A stretch of 34,400 bases of DNA from Amycolatopsis thailandensis (GTDB lineage Bacteria > Actinomycetota > Actinomycetes > Mycobacteriales > Pseudonocardiaceae): NCBI RefSeq assembly GCF_002234405.1, contig NZ_NMQT01000160.1, positions 1 to 34,400 on the forward strand, given 5' to 3'. Under the pieces are notes generated by a model. It saw only the letters and a list, made by a program, of their open reading frames with translations, was not told the origin of the DNA and did not search any database. Position numbers and translations under genes: made by a program. Of the stretch, positions 25,201-32,500 are shown piece by piece (the first letter of the stretch is position 1; each line of letters begins with the position of its first letter).

Positions 25201-26439
25201 GCGGTACCTGCCGAGCAGGCCGTCCCCGAGATCACGAGTACCGCCGAACCGGCCGAGGGCACGGCCACCGAACCAGGTCCGCGTACGGACCCACCGCGTC
25301 TGCGGGAACTCATCGAGGAGTTCACGTGGCAACTGCCCGAAGCCGCTGCCCTACCGGACCCGGTTCTCCGCGACCAGGCGGAAAGACTGCTCGGCGAACG
25401 TCCCCTCCCCGAGCCGGGCTACGGACCGGTCAGCGCCCGGCAGCGCGAGCTCTGGCACTCGGCGGTCGAAGCCGTCGCGGGGGAACTGGCCCGCGGGGGC
25501 GATGGCAGGAAGCCGGCCGAGAGCGTCCGCGCGCGGTTCGAGCGGCTGCGCGCTTACGACGCCTTGACCCAGTGGGCCGAGGAAACCCTGGCGAGATACA
25601 CGGACGACTTCGCCGAGGCCGAGGCGGAACTGCGGCTGGAAGCGGAGCAGGACCAGCCGTCCGCCGAGCGCGTGCTTTTGGCGCGCCGGCAGGCCGAGGC
25701 GATGCTGGGAGCAACGGCGCCCGGAGTACCGGGCGGGGTCGCACCTCGGATCCGGCAAGAGTTCCACAACGGTCTGCTCGCCTCGCTGAGCCGGTACATC
25801 GCCAACGGCAACGAGCCCGAAGCCTCGTGGAATTACCTTGAGGAAGCGCGGCTGGCCGCTGAAGACGTCCGGCTGACCAGCCGGTACCTGTGGGGTCGCA
25901 CCGGGTTCGGCGTTTTCACCGCGGAGACGGGGACCGGATACCTGCGGGATTCGCACGAGGAGCCACCGCCGCCGTACAGCTTCGAAGAGCCAGACCTGCG
26001 TTTTCACCGTGAGATGCCACCCAGCTACGACGACGTCGTGGACCTCGACCACACAGCGGTCGACCACGGATCGCTGGCCCAGGCCGCGGACCACCTGATC
26101 CGGCTGTTCGAGCTGGCCCGGGACCTTCCGGGGAACGTGCTCAGTCCTTGGCGGGCGCGGATGCTGCGCCACCTCCTGCCGCCCACGGGATTGCCCTTGG
26201 ACCAGCTGGACAGCCGGCTCCCCGTGCACAACGTGCTGCTCACCGCCCTGGCCTACCAGGCCTATCTCGACCGGGATCGGCAGGACGGGACCGGGGACAC
26301 GCCTTATCTGCTCAAACTCGACCCGGGTGATCTCGCGGCTTCCCTGTCACCCGTGCTGGCACACGATCAAGTGCGCGACGACGCCTACCAAACCCTGCGG
26401 GACGCGTTCGAGGCCGCGAAGTACTACTCCGAGTCGTGA
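12079..26439 (+). CDS. Giant modular protein (4786 aa): WXG100-like N terminus, A/B repeat array, peptidase-like domains, helical C-terminal repeats
   Basis: Domain order by residue: 8-105 WXG100-like helical domain (IPPDVRKF, LSWPESDDQGL), 110-156 hydrophobic membrane-like segment, 157-330 Gly/Ala-rich, 340-655 Pro/Thr/Ala-rich linker with PPPY (397-400), 662-2640 array of three A and four B modules, about 2700-2830 OmpA-like module (LTLSFAETAATL, VTVTAYSGKG), about 3025-3290 possible papain-like region (C3040, H3257, D3276), 3560-4030 three caspase/C80-like segments, the last with H3920-G and C3975, about 4140-4600 four helical repeats, and a tail with PPPPY and PPSY. By family knowledge this N terminus is typical of large actinomycete proteins linked to type VII secretion. 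Export and any toxic or self-processing role are inferred; I see no known toxin domain or immunity gene. TTG 12079 aligns exactly with the start of the next giant gene. Confidence 0.85.
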   Translation: MSNGGVHIPPDVRKFLEFTLGLSWPESDDQGLVALWKAWEAFEDAAGVFEAAARAAGVAVPQVLEGETGEFFAHFLGATIPDGVAGLGEAAGELAKMAQNAAADVYKTKVMFVVFAAFTLASIIHLMATLIGALFTGVVIAAARVALTAIWRALITRMGQLSLSGGLSQATKTALLKFAKDLAIKTGGFAAFGAALMGGTDFGVQARQIADGDRQGWDTRSLTSSFVGGALGGAFAGIFHSAAGGIRKTAFDLRDRLAIDPDHLDTLVKQTAGVTAQDIMATIDKPLAALGDAGYATGQFVTTVATAPLVNLALGAPVGNPALGALGALSKYGGGRTAPGTGAALDTIHPPEIPDLTIPTTEKPGPAEKPAVTEKPATASDSHSTKATPAPEKAELPPPYTAVGGGVDLRPEKTPAYTTSPQALGTLYTASTATTHSTGGGAVTTANGATTRASTSPVSAAPTQNGVRATPATVATGHAAALGSGTSVSPVLVPDTASPTVSPAVTAPETTTQAVHATSGESPAFTATPQIAQHSHPAAAIADPRAAETRPDLPGQTRSTGPETSRAPVDRAIVTSNTAANPASLPTTATRPDTTSTAQPAGHNRTAEPALSQGTRSFLTQSIPESAAVLDVAHSTAHTPDAAPSIATTVTDPIPSGPAHSITIASPLGPVRAIPLPENGGVAFVPSAYAANVASAFPEATPGLFRLVTQHRDGLFELPGEREQGIPHRPGQLVQALRQLPPALARWGTYTRLDLLACDLTTADYHHLAPTVRTTLGLELSFPHSGTPLYIPPDGTVTTTDPGTDNTLHLAPKHRRDGSTVAADPDAPETAERLAETARRIIQEHGALPARNLLALAPDDIFPAGRFESKLRQSFARELEIAKESGSLWRPIYRGRHNKDKGTPESLDDLSAWLYRMAITYPHELTTVTLRRAAEAGFSASDTQIRDAIKSAAVVAEGDGHRRPYLSLANPEHRARIELLVDRVVANRGYNDRKRYVAELGSLNVHGAKKQLSDLVAERERELKNDPALLAAAQARGLPDLRPSGLFMGRSLNADNHADHEIIDRAAYALIWERKTANVDELVTQLQREGIAGSAETLQRLVASAIDEATRNGDRLQPLSITDPDHHDAIQARLESIYQATPIFFDPDMSDRVKTVVKHMRLRHITGPQEELEAYADNAPEPAAFALPELSLATIDLTDPDAFNRQKLDHENPLHISLIRELAGKAIDTHGIISNETLALLLAKENVERKAGIFALIDAVKTDITAAGSSWYPNYRGRERQRAAQQSPDLTTLLWRLATDHPQESPVQLARRAEYVGFLGNEALVTTAHSTIAAMVDDQRRHPITAVSDPAEKPRLRALIAALSTDRPGLTTDALVSHLRDYNVHGSNEMFVAEVKAIREAGFSDADVAAGRELSTLRPDDRILGRHLDIANEADLLWIDKLAYATVWAHKADTTDQLVHRLEQDGITNTDDGLTPLVARIIEEATANGDRHETLSANLPDDHDAILHRTSALVLKNLDLFDLAPPDATTALVRHMRVNHITGTNAKLRDIATTILTVRTDQPLPGTHTIPIRTHDNTITHAIPLPRNGGVAFVESTYAPNVNAAFPQPQPGVINVLTRHDRHTDTYHLGGRTAYTPQDLVNTIAALPVTWNNTQGHTLNLWACYVTAEQHRHLDTLFRRNPALGHLTLTVAHYDTPLHITSDGAITTVDPHLGNTLHLAPKRKRGAGVAADPNAPETAAKLAMTANEILRRHGDIDGMNLRTFVPNEIFPDSVFEKDFRAHFSKERDKLKESGELWGPLYRGKRNDGKFGKESSDDLTVWLYRRVIAENLLTPSEIARRAQESGFSTPRSRLLTYVQEAIDAAVSDGRRHPELTLAKNRDQIIPLTDRLLANSNHHTPTEAAETLKNLNVRGATSSLELLVTQRQRALKDNPELLTTAQQHGPPTLPNTTLILGKTLDTDNPDHHDLIDKLAYTTAWEHKTATTDQLTDLLHHQGITSRNRDTLRGIVAKATDEAARNGDRLPLLATTDPAQHAAIHTRTTAILSASVRLYSLADPVKALVNHMRMRHITGPQQDLETMATRALHTPITELLHDTSLHPIDLEEHLPGTRAPGLDGEDAEAGSWRVTAAHTAAAERILLQFGNLEARYLTSAVHRKTLQGTLSEADLRKHLGTARTKLRESGELWNPLYRGVRNTGTFDRDNADDLTVWLYRRVIAEPSHSSLAIARSAVAAGFVSDHHRLERGIKEAIDAAVSDGRRHPELTLAKNRDQIIPLTDRLLANSNHHTPTEAAETLKNLNVRGATSDLELLVTQRQHALKNNPELLTTAQQHGPPTLPNTTLILGKTLDTDNPDHHDLIDKLAYTTAWEHKTATTDQLTDLLHHQGITGTYEGLRSLVARAADEATANGDRYVSLSADRHSDREAILYRTGTLALRNHTGLSALHAPDAITALVRHMRVNHITGTQEKLRDIATTVLAVRTDQPLPDTITIPVLTHDNTITHAIPLPHNSGYAFIDPAYTTNVTNAFTHPTPGTINILVRHNTVTDTYHLPHQPARTPADLITTITNLPVEWTTQHTLNLWACDLTATQHQHFTTLTLDNPTLNHLTLTPAYLDAPIHITPGGEITTTDPGIDNTLHLAPPRQSVVLPEALVLPTIVPDPQSLSAQLNTEFDAIARTGERTKNLGDNSPVRLPGEGAVGPAGVPALTLSFAETAATLTSIDRTAVRETAHAVAQAAALRAKWGLPGPAVTVTAYSGKGLTPGREAIAPQRRAEQVRSLLRAALAEELTASSLVRLEDIEVHAEVGTSTTNGVSDGRHHVVVETSVAAVRSTAENLTIKAYDSVTEGLPGLRMTRAELDGRLAEFSELSVGGRLEHQPLPPATRSQLIILDERTAALGDAELRNRVRAMVSDTLLAASLVPVRQQDLGSRSGSRGVSMDRRVIQPITPARLTQVLDELNTFIERGQDPTRTPASLLAGLTVSPGDHLAVRLASLGLVNMSASSRDAVTADPLYRALVRNPAALTEALFAGTGHEEQHFLNTCTPAAIHAAVRGRVPTIAGLLHLGRAVADATGRDLQRVDPAVRGRRDRPLGRTLEEMVRKRIADARAEFTSLEMAAMTLVSADQAAPATKRDWNALTDRWGRTMQKLAAADLRAVSVPVLTRKVVPGDWLTSLALTSPLVVDRGSRRLAGVDQSSYVARLQPHLGFEPDGTMFGANETVGHAPRTVLLGDELGTPESRTAFWEEVTAQGGTFLKTPNHWLHLRAAMEDDRPVFVVGDAKYGNLARQSPEQFARWADSSHARAHEKLFPHLVEETSSEVGDAVIADPPDSRHYELTDAHGRDYGIGFAGSVERGEVLVSAAAASTDHAERVVAVHSTQEDGTASRVESVQDWADFTDGDTTRPFHLIFESEDGKYVATDPTGEAAVRIEPEAMAEKVFSVASFRRAAGGAVRPPLIIATHETRPGGADPALNRRFLARLSELTGPWHAFEHSGKLTFERDFGVVGIDHGGTFSEISPSVSDLHFLAKDSVFAISSRSGNAASRAEMFTETTPPLQGPWGDREPIHVFLDGDPRHALVRVSGSQDIALGGRAIGRLLASNAEFRKQLALRPGRPVVVHSTDSGSRNDIGGLGFDLAGSLHEAGLYPPVYGIKGEPGDEARYAAVSRLRTGDLLTTDLHRPDGTLAVRLVRTPGDESVLRRLQHWTSNSTRETLSTYVHRDGGSHRAPWDGAPVLIVAPRAPRGYLATRRDGKAGVVSPVALADVLRDDPALRQGLGADPDLSYLLVGWGGRTVGLASFAAGMARGGYARSAYAPRGALTFRPGGRLGLTGPGFRVAEPRTPRPKDIVNFESANERLGTFGQFFPSKDFDSAAEALAALGESRGQQQYYIREVSRPDGRGGVDRVPLPYRAPWAGRDPWFTSGHGSPAGLQFALATGNPYRRGDVVSLSGAPAARAIFASEIYRRAQPDPNAGVVLGQCSANLIGTGRTVAYGIREAWGSEAVPTTVWGASEVVAVDWNGERTVKSGGAFFEAVAPGTVPSPPRPLFDGLGGFEPDDAEAGLSIPSDAVTLPRPGGIRIRLDPTFEGFSDDDASSATGDALFEQDDAESDAPPESPVPSVIEDEPASAEFTAMVEWSERIGAAHDRMTERGEIDPEAVSRVRDRAESLVGEPPDVDGADEEIHAFLHEGLVTLLTDALLGGASLREAWQHADVTGLRQTLASLREHVPDAPYADAGDEAGMASSAAEASGPQSGTEWAGPLRETRDWLSARAGRPEVEAGLSRARRLARSMPHAAPGADEAARHLLHDGLVMMLAEAMARGASPREAWEAPVVARLRQDAEAARGTVRGAPHYTALPSQELSELRTESAPSPEVRPSDAVPAEQAVPEITSTAEPAEGTATEPGPRTDPPRLRELIEEFTWQLPEAAALPDPVLRDQAERLLGERPLPEPGYGPVSARQRELWHSAVEAVAGELARGGDGRKPAESVRARFERLRAYDALTQWAEETLARYTDDFAEAEAELRLEAEQDQPSAERVLLARRQAEAMLGATAPGVPGGVAPRIRQEFHNGLLASLSRYIANGNEPEASWNYLEEARLAAEDVRLTSRYLWGRTGFGVFTAETGTGYLRDSHEEPPPPYSFEEPDLRFHREMPPSYDDVVDLDHTAVDHGSLAQAADHLIRLFELARDLPGNVLSPWRARMLRHLLPPTGLPLDQLDSRLPVHNVLLTALAYQAYLDRDRQDGTGDTPYLLKLDPGDLAASLSPVLAHDQVRDDAYQTLRDAFEAAKYYSES
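14062..16788 (+). repeat. Supermodule 1 (A1-B1-B2) of the internal array
   Basis: The A1 module (about 14062-14530) has IPLPENGGVAF, LVTQHRDG (H711), LDLLACDLT (C758), GTVTTTDPG and NTLHLAPK. B1 (about 14545-15610) and B2 (about 15650-16755) are helical modules containing SGSLWRPIYRG/AGSSWYPNYRG, LNVHGAKKQL/YNVHGSNEMF and RNGDRLQPL/ANGDRHETL. The distance from A1 to A2 is 2727 nt (909 codons). Confidence 0.8.
17656..18071 (+). repeat. 416-nt near-identical direct repeat, copy 1 (in B3)
   Basis: Copy 1 matches 18823-19238 at a constant offset of 1167 nt, with no indels and about 6 substitutions counted by eye. Three encoded residues differ (S/D, R/H, D/N). Sequence on either side diverges sharply. 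Confidence 0.9.
18823..19238 (+). repeat. 416-nt near-identical direct repeat, copy 2 (in B4)
   Basis: Partner of 17656-18071. The abrupt loss of identity at both ends, inside otherwise diverged B modules, points to recent gene conversion or local duplication. Confidence 0.9.
19549..20000 (+). repeat. Terminal A module (A3) of the internal array
   Basis: It has IPLPHNSGYAF, LVRHNTVTD (H2540), LNLWACDLT (C2582), GGEITTTDPG and NTLHLAPP. It closes the array as a half unit and leads directly into the non-repetitive C-terminal half. Confidence 0.8.
20170..20560 (+). other. OmpA-like module in the first giant protein
   Basis: The order LTLSFAETAATL, long helix (AVRETAHAVAQAAALRAKWG), VTVTAYSGKG, PQRRAEQVRSLLRAAL and a final HHVVVETSV strand follows the beta-alpha-beta pattern of OmpA-C-like modules seen in giant actinomycete proteins. 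Peptidoglycan binding is not shown; the usual Asp/Arg ligand pair is not clear. Confidence 0.5.
21150..21930 (+). other. Possible papain-like cysteine peptidase region
   Basis: HFLNTCTPAAIHAA places C3040 at the head of a helix. TPNHWLHL (H3257, H3260) then precedes FVVGDAKYG (D3276) by about 19 residues. A Cys...His...Asp order with this late spacing is that of papain-fold enzymes. No family was confirmed. Confidence 0.4.
22750..24180 (+). other. Three tandem caspase/C80-like segments, last one apparently intact
   Basis: Each segment has a strand near the start, a central LxxxLxxxxxxRxxL helix, a strand where the catalytic Cys is expected, and an A-GL/A-YAP-like continuation. Segment 1 has HVFLDGD...VVVHSTDSGS (no Cys), segment 2 has IVAPRAPRGY...YLLVGWGGRT (no His-Gly or Cys), and segment 3 has FTSGHGSPAG (H3920) and VVLGQCSAN (C3975), the His-Gly/Cys pattern of clan CD peptidases. 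Confidence 0.5.
24520..25832 (+). repeat. Four helical repeats near the C terminus of the first giant protein
   Basis: The 30-residue cores begin at residues 4175, 4295, 4452 and 4555, with the pattern x8-H-x-G/A-hydrophobic, e.g. FLHEGLVTLL, LLHDGLVMML, LWHSAVEAVA and EFHNGLLASL. Copies 1, 2 and 4 end in an EAW/ASW motif. Each follows a charged helix ending in a LVGE/LLGE/MLGA-type turn. They are encoded without DNA-level identity, so this is an old duplication. Confidence 0.75.
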
Positions 26440-26485
26440 AATTCTCGCCTCGGCCCGATGATCATGACCCTGCCCACAAAGACCA

Positions 26486-26491
26486 TACAAT
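26486..26491 (+). promoter_or_regulatory. Candidate -10 hexamer (TACAAT) of the second giant gene
   Basis: TACAAT sits in an AT-rich patch unusual for this window and touches the first base of the palindrome at 26491. No good -35 is visible 16-18 nt upstream. Confidence 0.4.
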
Positions 26492-26514
26492 TAGGTAAGG
26501 CTCTGCTTACCTAA
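26491..26514. promoter_or_regulatory. Iron-box-like palindrome before the second giant gene
   Basis: TTAGGTAAG and CTTACCTAA are perfect 9-nt inverted arms separated by GCTCTG. The half-site and the following GGCT resemble the actinobacterial DtxR/IdeR box TTAGGTTAGGCTAACCTAA, but the spacer is 6 nt instead of 1. It lies 28 nt before GTG 26542. No T-run follows, so a terminator is less likely. Confidence 0.5.
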
Positions 26515-26541
26515 TCAGGTGACCCGTGTCGAAGGTGCCCA

Positions 26542-29500
26542 GTGAGCGGGGGCGTCCGATTGCCGCCAGAGCTGCAATCCTTCTTCCGGATCGGCCTGGG
26601 CATGGAATGGCCCGAGTCCGACGAGTCGGGCCTGCGCTCGATCCAAAACGCGTGGCAGGACTTCGCCGAGGCCCTCGATGCATACCAAGACGCGGTGGCG
26701 GTCGGCGCGAGACTGGTCGACGACGCCATGGACGGCGACGTCGCGCGGGCCGGGTCGACGCGGCTGCGGAGTGACGTCTCGGCGGCGCTGACCGAACTGG
26801 CCGAACGAAGCGAAGACCTCGCCGACATGGCCAGAGCCGCGGCGCTCAACGTCCAGAAGACGAAGATCATCTTCGTCGCGATGGCGGCACTGGCCCTGAC
26901 CACCGTCATCACCTTGCTCTCTTCCCTGCTTTTCTTCCTCGTCCCAGCAGTGAAAGCGGCGGCACAGGTCGGGCTGCGGGCGGTGCTGCAGAAGCTCATC
27001 ACGGGCATGACGAGCCTCACCGTGAAGCAACTCGCCGTCGCGACCGGGCATCTGGCCAAGAACGTCGCCATACTCACGGGCACCGGCGGCGCGTTCATGG
27101 GCGGCCTCGACCTCGGAGTCCAATTAGGACAGATGCTGTTCTCCGACCGCGACGGGATCGACTGGTCTTCGGTCGGCTACTCGACGCTCGGCGGCCTGGG
27201 CGGAGGTGCCGCGGCCGGGGTCGCCTACGGGGCGTCGAGAGGTGTCCGCGCGCTTGTCCGGAGCGAACGGAAGACCGGCGAGGTCTTCGCTCCCCGCACC
27301 TTGATCGCGGGCAAGCTGGGCGACGTGGCGGGCCAGGTGATCGCCACCCCGGCAGGCAACGTCTTCGCCAATCTGGCGACCGGCGGCAAAGGCGGTGTCT
27401 GGGGAGGTTTCCTCGGCGCGGCAGGCGGTTCCGGCGGGCGAACGGCGAACAACGAAGGGCCGAAGCAGTACTTGCCCGTGTACAGCGACACTCTGCCGCC
27501 AGGCCATCAGCTGCTCATCCCCTCGCCCCGCGAAGAACCACCGCCGCCCGCCTACACCCGAGGCGATCGTGTCGCCGCCGAAGCGGAACGCGCCCGGCGG
27601 AAACTGGGCAAGCTCCGCCAGACCGACGCGGAGGAGATCTACGCGCAGGCCGCGCACATCGTTTCGCGGCATCACCGGATCCCGGTCATCCTGGACGGCG
27701 TCGCGACCACTCCCGTATGGCAGCTGCGGGAGCTGATCAACGACGTCGAGGACGTCGTCGCCGAAAAGATCCACCGCACGGACGCCAAAACGGCGGTCGC
27801 CAGTTCCTCGATCCTCGCGGACGAACTCGGGACCCGGCGGACCACGGGAATGCCGGGCGGGGCCCCGGCGAGCCGGTCCGAGTGGTATCTCGAGACCGAA
27901 GCGGGGCCTTCCAACAGCCGGTACGAGGCCGGGCCTTCGAATCACGCCGGTTCGAGTTCGTCCAGTACGGCCCTCGAATCCTTTCTGGCGCCCGACGTCG
28001 AACTGCGGCCCCTCGCCCCGCCCCAGTCCGCGAAGACCGAACACGTGCGCACACTCGCGCGCACCAACGGCGTGGTCGCCGCATCGGTGGACGGAACCGC
28101 GATCCGGGCGGACGTACGGCACCTGCTCACAGCCGCCGACGTTCCCTCCGCGCGGACGGAACGCATCCTGGACGCGTTGACCGACCTGACGTTGCGGGAC
28201 AACTTCAAGCTGTTCGCGCACGAGGGCTATGTCGTGACGGACGGGCACGGGCCGGACGCCGTCGAGCTGGTCGTCCGCGGCGGTCCGGCCGACAACACCG
28301 CGGCGACCACGGGCGTCGGCACCGTCGGCTCGCCGGATCCGGCACGAGCGACCAACATGGTCTCCGGTGGCGCCTACGGCACCGCGACCCAGGACGCCGC
28401 TTCCGCCCCTCGACGGCAGGGCGCGCTCGCCGACCGTGTCTCGGCCCCGGTCGCGACCCCGCCGCTCACCTGGCGGACCATCGATCCCTCGATCGGCGTC
28501 AAGGGGGTCACGTCGCTGCCCGGCTGGCGGACCGCCGCCACCGACGAACTGCAGACCTCGTCCTCGGTGACCCCGCCGGACAACTGGACGGGCGAGTCGT
28601 TCGACCTGAAGCACACCATCACCCTCGCCCGGCCCGGCGTGCCGGACGAGAGCGCGCTGGGAACCCAGCCGGGCGGTGTCGGGCTGAGCGTGCCCGAAGC
28701 GCTGCATGACCTGAGCCCGGTCACGGACGGATCCGGCGGGCCAGCCGGGCCGCGGGCCACCTTCCTCAGCGGCGATCACCGGCTGTTCACCGCGATCGGG
28801 GACCTGCTGAGGCACGATCCCGCCTGGGCCGCGGCGATGAACACGCCCGGTTCGGCGCCGCGCACCGACCTCCGGTCACTCAGCGGCAGCGCGACGCTGT
28901 CCCAGGCAGGCGAAAAGCTGCTGAGCGGTGGCACGCTGTCGCGTAGCCTGCGTCTCCCACGCGCCACCGGCGGCGCGCTCACCGCGGTCGTCGAACTGTC
29001 CGCCGTCATGTCCGACGCCCGTGACCACATCGCCAAGGCGCGATCGGAGGGCGACGCCGCCAAGGAAGGCACGGTGAGCGCCCAGGGCCGCGGTCACCGC
29101 GCCGAGACCTCCGCCACGGTGACGTCGCGAAGTCCGTTCGACGTCAACGGTTCGCTGGGATTCGGTTTCCTGTGGAGCATCCACGACAGGCCCAGTGAGA
29201 TCTTCGGTGACCGGCTCGATTTCCGGTTCGACGTCAGCGGTTTCCGGTCCGCCGCGGAGAACCGTGAGACGACCCGCACCGAGGAGACCACCGCGTCGAC
29301 GACCTGGTCCTCCACCGGGGAACTGCGGGCGCGGATCAGCGACGTCACCTACGACATCCGCGTCCGGTTCGACGACGGCCGCGAGGTGCGCGGCCAGCAG
29401 TTCGTCCCGGAGGGCCGGACCACGTGGTCGGTGGTGGCGGAACCGGCCGCTATCGACGGCGTCGCCACCGCCACCTTCGACCCGCGCAAGGTTCTCGGCG

Positions 29501-32500
29501 CGGCGGAGACACGATTCCCCGGCGCCGAGAACGTCCGCGCCGAACTCGGCAGGCGGCTTCCCGAAGGCGTGCTGCCCACGGAGGACGGCCGCGCCGGACA
29601 CGGCTCTTCAGCTGACAACATCGCGCTGCTGGACAGCCTCGTCTCCCCCGACGGCTTCAAGGCTCGCTCGGCCGACCTCAACGGCGACGGCCTGTCGTTC
29701 CTGCTCGTGCGGGAGACACATCACCTCACCAACCGCTCCTCCGAGCTCGTCCACGTACTCGTCCGTGCCGTCGGGGCGCCGTCCGGGCACCGCCACGGCG
29801 ACGACGTCCGGGAGGCACCCCGGGACGGGCTGAGCGGTGAGGTCACCGGCAAACGCAAGATCGAGCAGACCGCCTCGGCCGAAGGGTCCGTCACGGCCGG
29901 GGGAAGCGGCGGTCTCGTGATCGGCGCCGGTTCATCGGCCATGGTGCGCAGCTACGAACTTTCCGGGGGCGCCAACCGGTCGTTCGGCAATGTGTCGGAA
30001 CAGCTTGGCGTCACGAAGGAATCGGGGCAGGGACACGGTTGGTCGGCCTCGGGCGTCACCGGTCATTCCCGCCACGTCGGATATCAGGTGACGATCCGCG
30101 AGAGTGCCCGGTCGACGACCTTCTTCGTCTCCGGCGGACTGGCCGAAACGACAGTGGGCGGGCGAACGTCGTTCGAGTCACCCGGCGCCGACGGCAACAC
30201 CCCCTTCGCCAGGATCGAGAGCGCCACACCGACCGCTCCGCGTGACTGGACACCGGGCACCTTGCCGGACCACTTCGCCGTCCACGGTCTCGACCTGCCC
30301 CCTGAGATCGCCGGCTACCTGGCGAACAAGATGTTCGACGGCCTCAAGGGCCAGCACCTGGCGCGACACCAGCTCCACATGTTCGCCGGAAGGGACCGGC
30401 TGGCCGCCGATCTCGACCAGGTCGTGACCGGCACCTACCGGATGCCCCTGCACCGCTATGGCCGGAGCGAGGGCGACTTCGCGGGTTTCGGGGAACGACT
30501 GGGCGAAGCCGGCCTGGCGATCGAGCTGTTCAATCCGCGCGTCGAAGGGCCACCTCGGAAAGTCACCCTGACCTTCACCGCGAGCACCGGGACCACCCTT
30601 TCGCACGGTGTCCAGCGAACCCGGGGCGGATACACCTACGGCAACGGCCGGACGGGGATCGCGGGAAACTCCCAAGGCAACCTGTACTCCTTCCCGCAAC
30701 TGGGATACGGACGGTTCGGAAGCGACTCCCACGGCGTCACCGATCGCGCCGAACACGAACGGTCCCGGCGCACGACCTACTCCGGTGACGCCTATCTGGT
30801 CACCTACGACGCCACCGTGCACCTTTCCGCCCGCGAGTACCGGCACTTCGGAGCAGGCCCCTACGACTCGACGACCGCGGGTGCCCCGGTCCACGCCGAA
30901 GCTCACCGGCGCGACACCGTCCAGCTCTGGGTCCCGGCCGAGGAGATCGGCCAGCTCGGACTGAAGACCGACGGTCCCGTCACCGCGTCCCTCACGCACG
31001 ACCGGCTCCTACGGCCCCACGCCTACGACCCGGGCGACGCGATGTCCGTGCGGCCGGAGACCACTTGGCGGCTGATCGGGTCGATCGAGCGGGGATTGTC
31101 CGAGCTGGTCACCCCCGCCGCCGCGCCGCCGTCCTGGTTCGCCCTGGCTTCGTGGGCGGGAGCGAAGGCCGGGCAGCTGGTCTTCGGGGCCGGTGACCGG
31201 CGAGCCGTGGACGCCCTGCTCGCCCAGGTCCTGCCCGATCTGGCGCCCCGGCAGCTGGAGGAGCTGATGCCCCGGCTCGTCTCGGGTGGCCGGAGCTGGA
31301 ACGATTCCTTCGCGGGCCCTCTCGGCGCCACCGACATCGAACTCGTCCTCAAGGCCCGGGTGCTCCCCGGTGTCTTCGAGCGGACCACGGAAGGCTGGTC
31401 GGACGTGCTCACCGCGCGCGACGCGAAGTCCCAGGACCAGGTCCACGCCGAAACCGTGTCCCACAGCGCCAACTTCGCCTTCCGTATGCCGTTGTACCTG
31501 CCGCACAAGCTGATCCGCGGCATCAACCCGTCGGGCCAGAGCGGTCTGTCCGGGAACACGACACTCACCACGACGGAGACCGGCAAGACCCAGACGACCG
31601 GAACCGCGACCCTTTCCGGTGACGCGGCCGTCTACCGGCACGACGTCGAGTTCACCGTCGAGCTGCGCCGGACGGCGCGTCTGGGCCGGGCCGTCCGTTC
31701 GTTCACCGGCGGCCTGACCGACTTCTTCACCGGGACCCCCACTCTGTACCGGGCGCCGGACCTCCTGCTGCCGGATTCGGCGCGAAGCCGCACCCTCGTC
31801 GCGGAAATCGGCGAAGAGGTTCCCGCCGGAGTCATCGGATCCTTACCCGCGAAGGCCTACGTCGATGTCTTGGGTGGTGCTGTCGCCAATGTCGTGACGG
31901 ACATCCTCGAAGGTGTGCAGGTCGCGGAGGAGACCGGCGCCCAGCTTCCCCGGGTGCCGTCGGAAGCGGCCGCCGCCCGCGACGTCTTGGCGAGCGCCGT
32001 TTCCCCGGAGGCCCTCGCCGCCGCACTCCCCGACGCGTTGACGACTGCGGGCCACCGGATCGAAGGGCTGGACGCGGACCCGTTCTACGCGGCCGGCTTC
32101 GCGCAGCGGAATCCGTTGTCGGCCTTGGTGATCCGCGCGGAACTCGCCGAAGCATGGGTCCGGCCTTCGGTCAAGGACGACGCCGAGATCTCGGTCACCG
32201 CGGTGAAGGACCGGTCGGTGCGCCAGGACACCACCGCCGGTCCGATGTGGAGCACCCTGTTCGGCACGCTCAACGCGAGTCTCTTCCCGAAGACGGCCAC
32301 GGCGGGCAAGAGCATCGCGGAGGGACTGATCCCCGGTACCTCCCTGGTCGACGTTCCGGAGGTCCGGGCGGTCGGGCCGGTGCTGGGCTGGATGAACACC
32401 ACGGGCGTCGGCTCCAGCGGAGTCGTCTCGGAACAGACCGGGAAGACGACCGGTCCGCTGTACCGGGTTCGCGCCCAGGTCACCTGGCGGATCACCCCCG

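Noticed and set aside
12079..26439. Classifying the first giant protein as a polymorphic toxin
   Set aside because: No C-terminal toxin domain or following immunity gene is visible; the C terminus is a helical repeat and PPxY tail, so only a T7SS-linked modular protein is supported.
26491..26514. Reading the 9-6-9 palindrome as an intrinsic terminator of the first giant gene
   Set aside because: The stem is AT-rich and short and no T-run follows; its position beside a -10-like hexamer fits an operator better.
27124..28815. 563-codon minus-strand open frame opposite the second giant gene
   Set aside because: The composition is Arg/Gly/Asp-rich and lacks any recognisable motif, there is no ribosome site, and the plus frame continues a paralogous N-terminal module.
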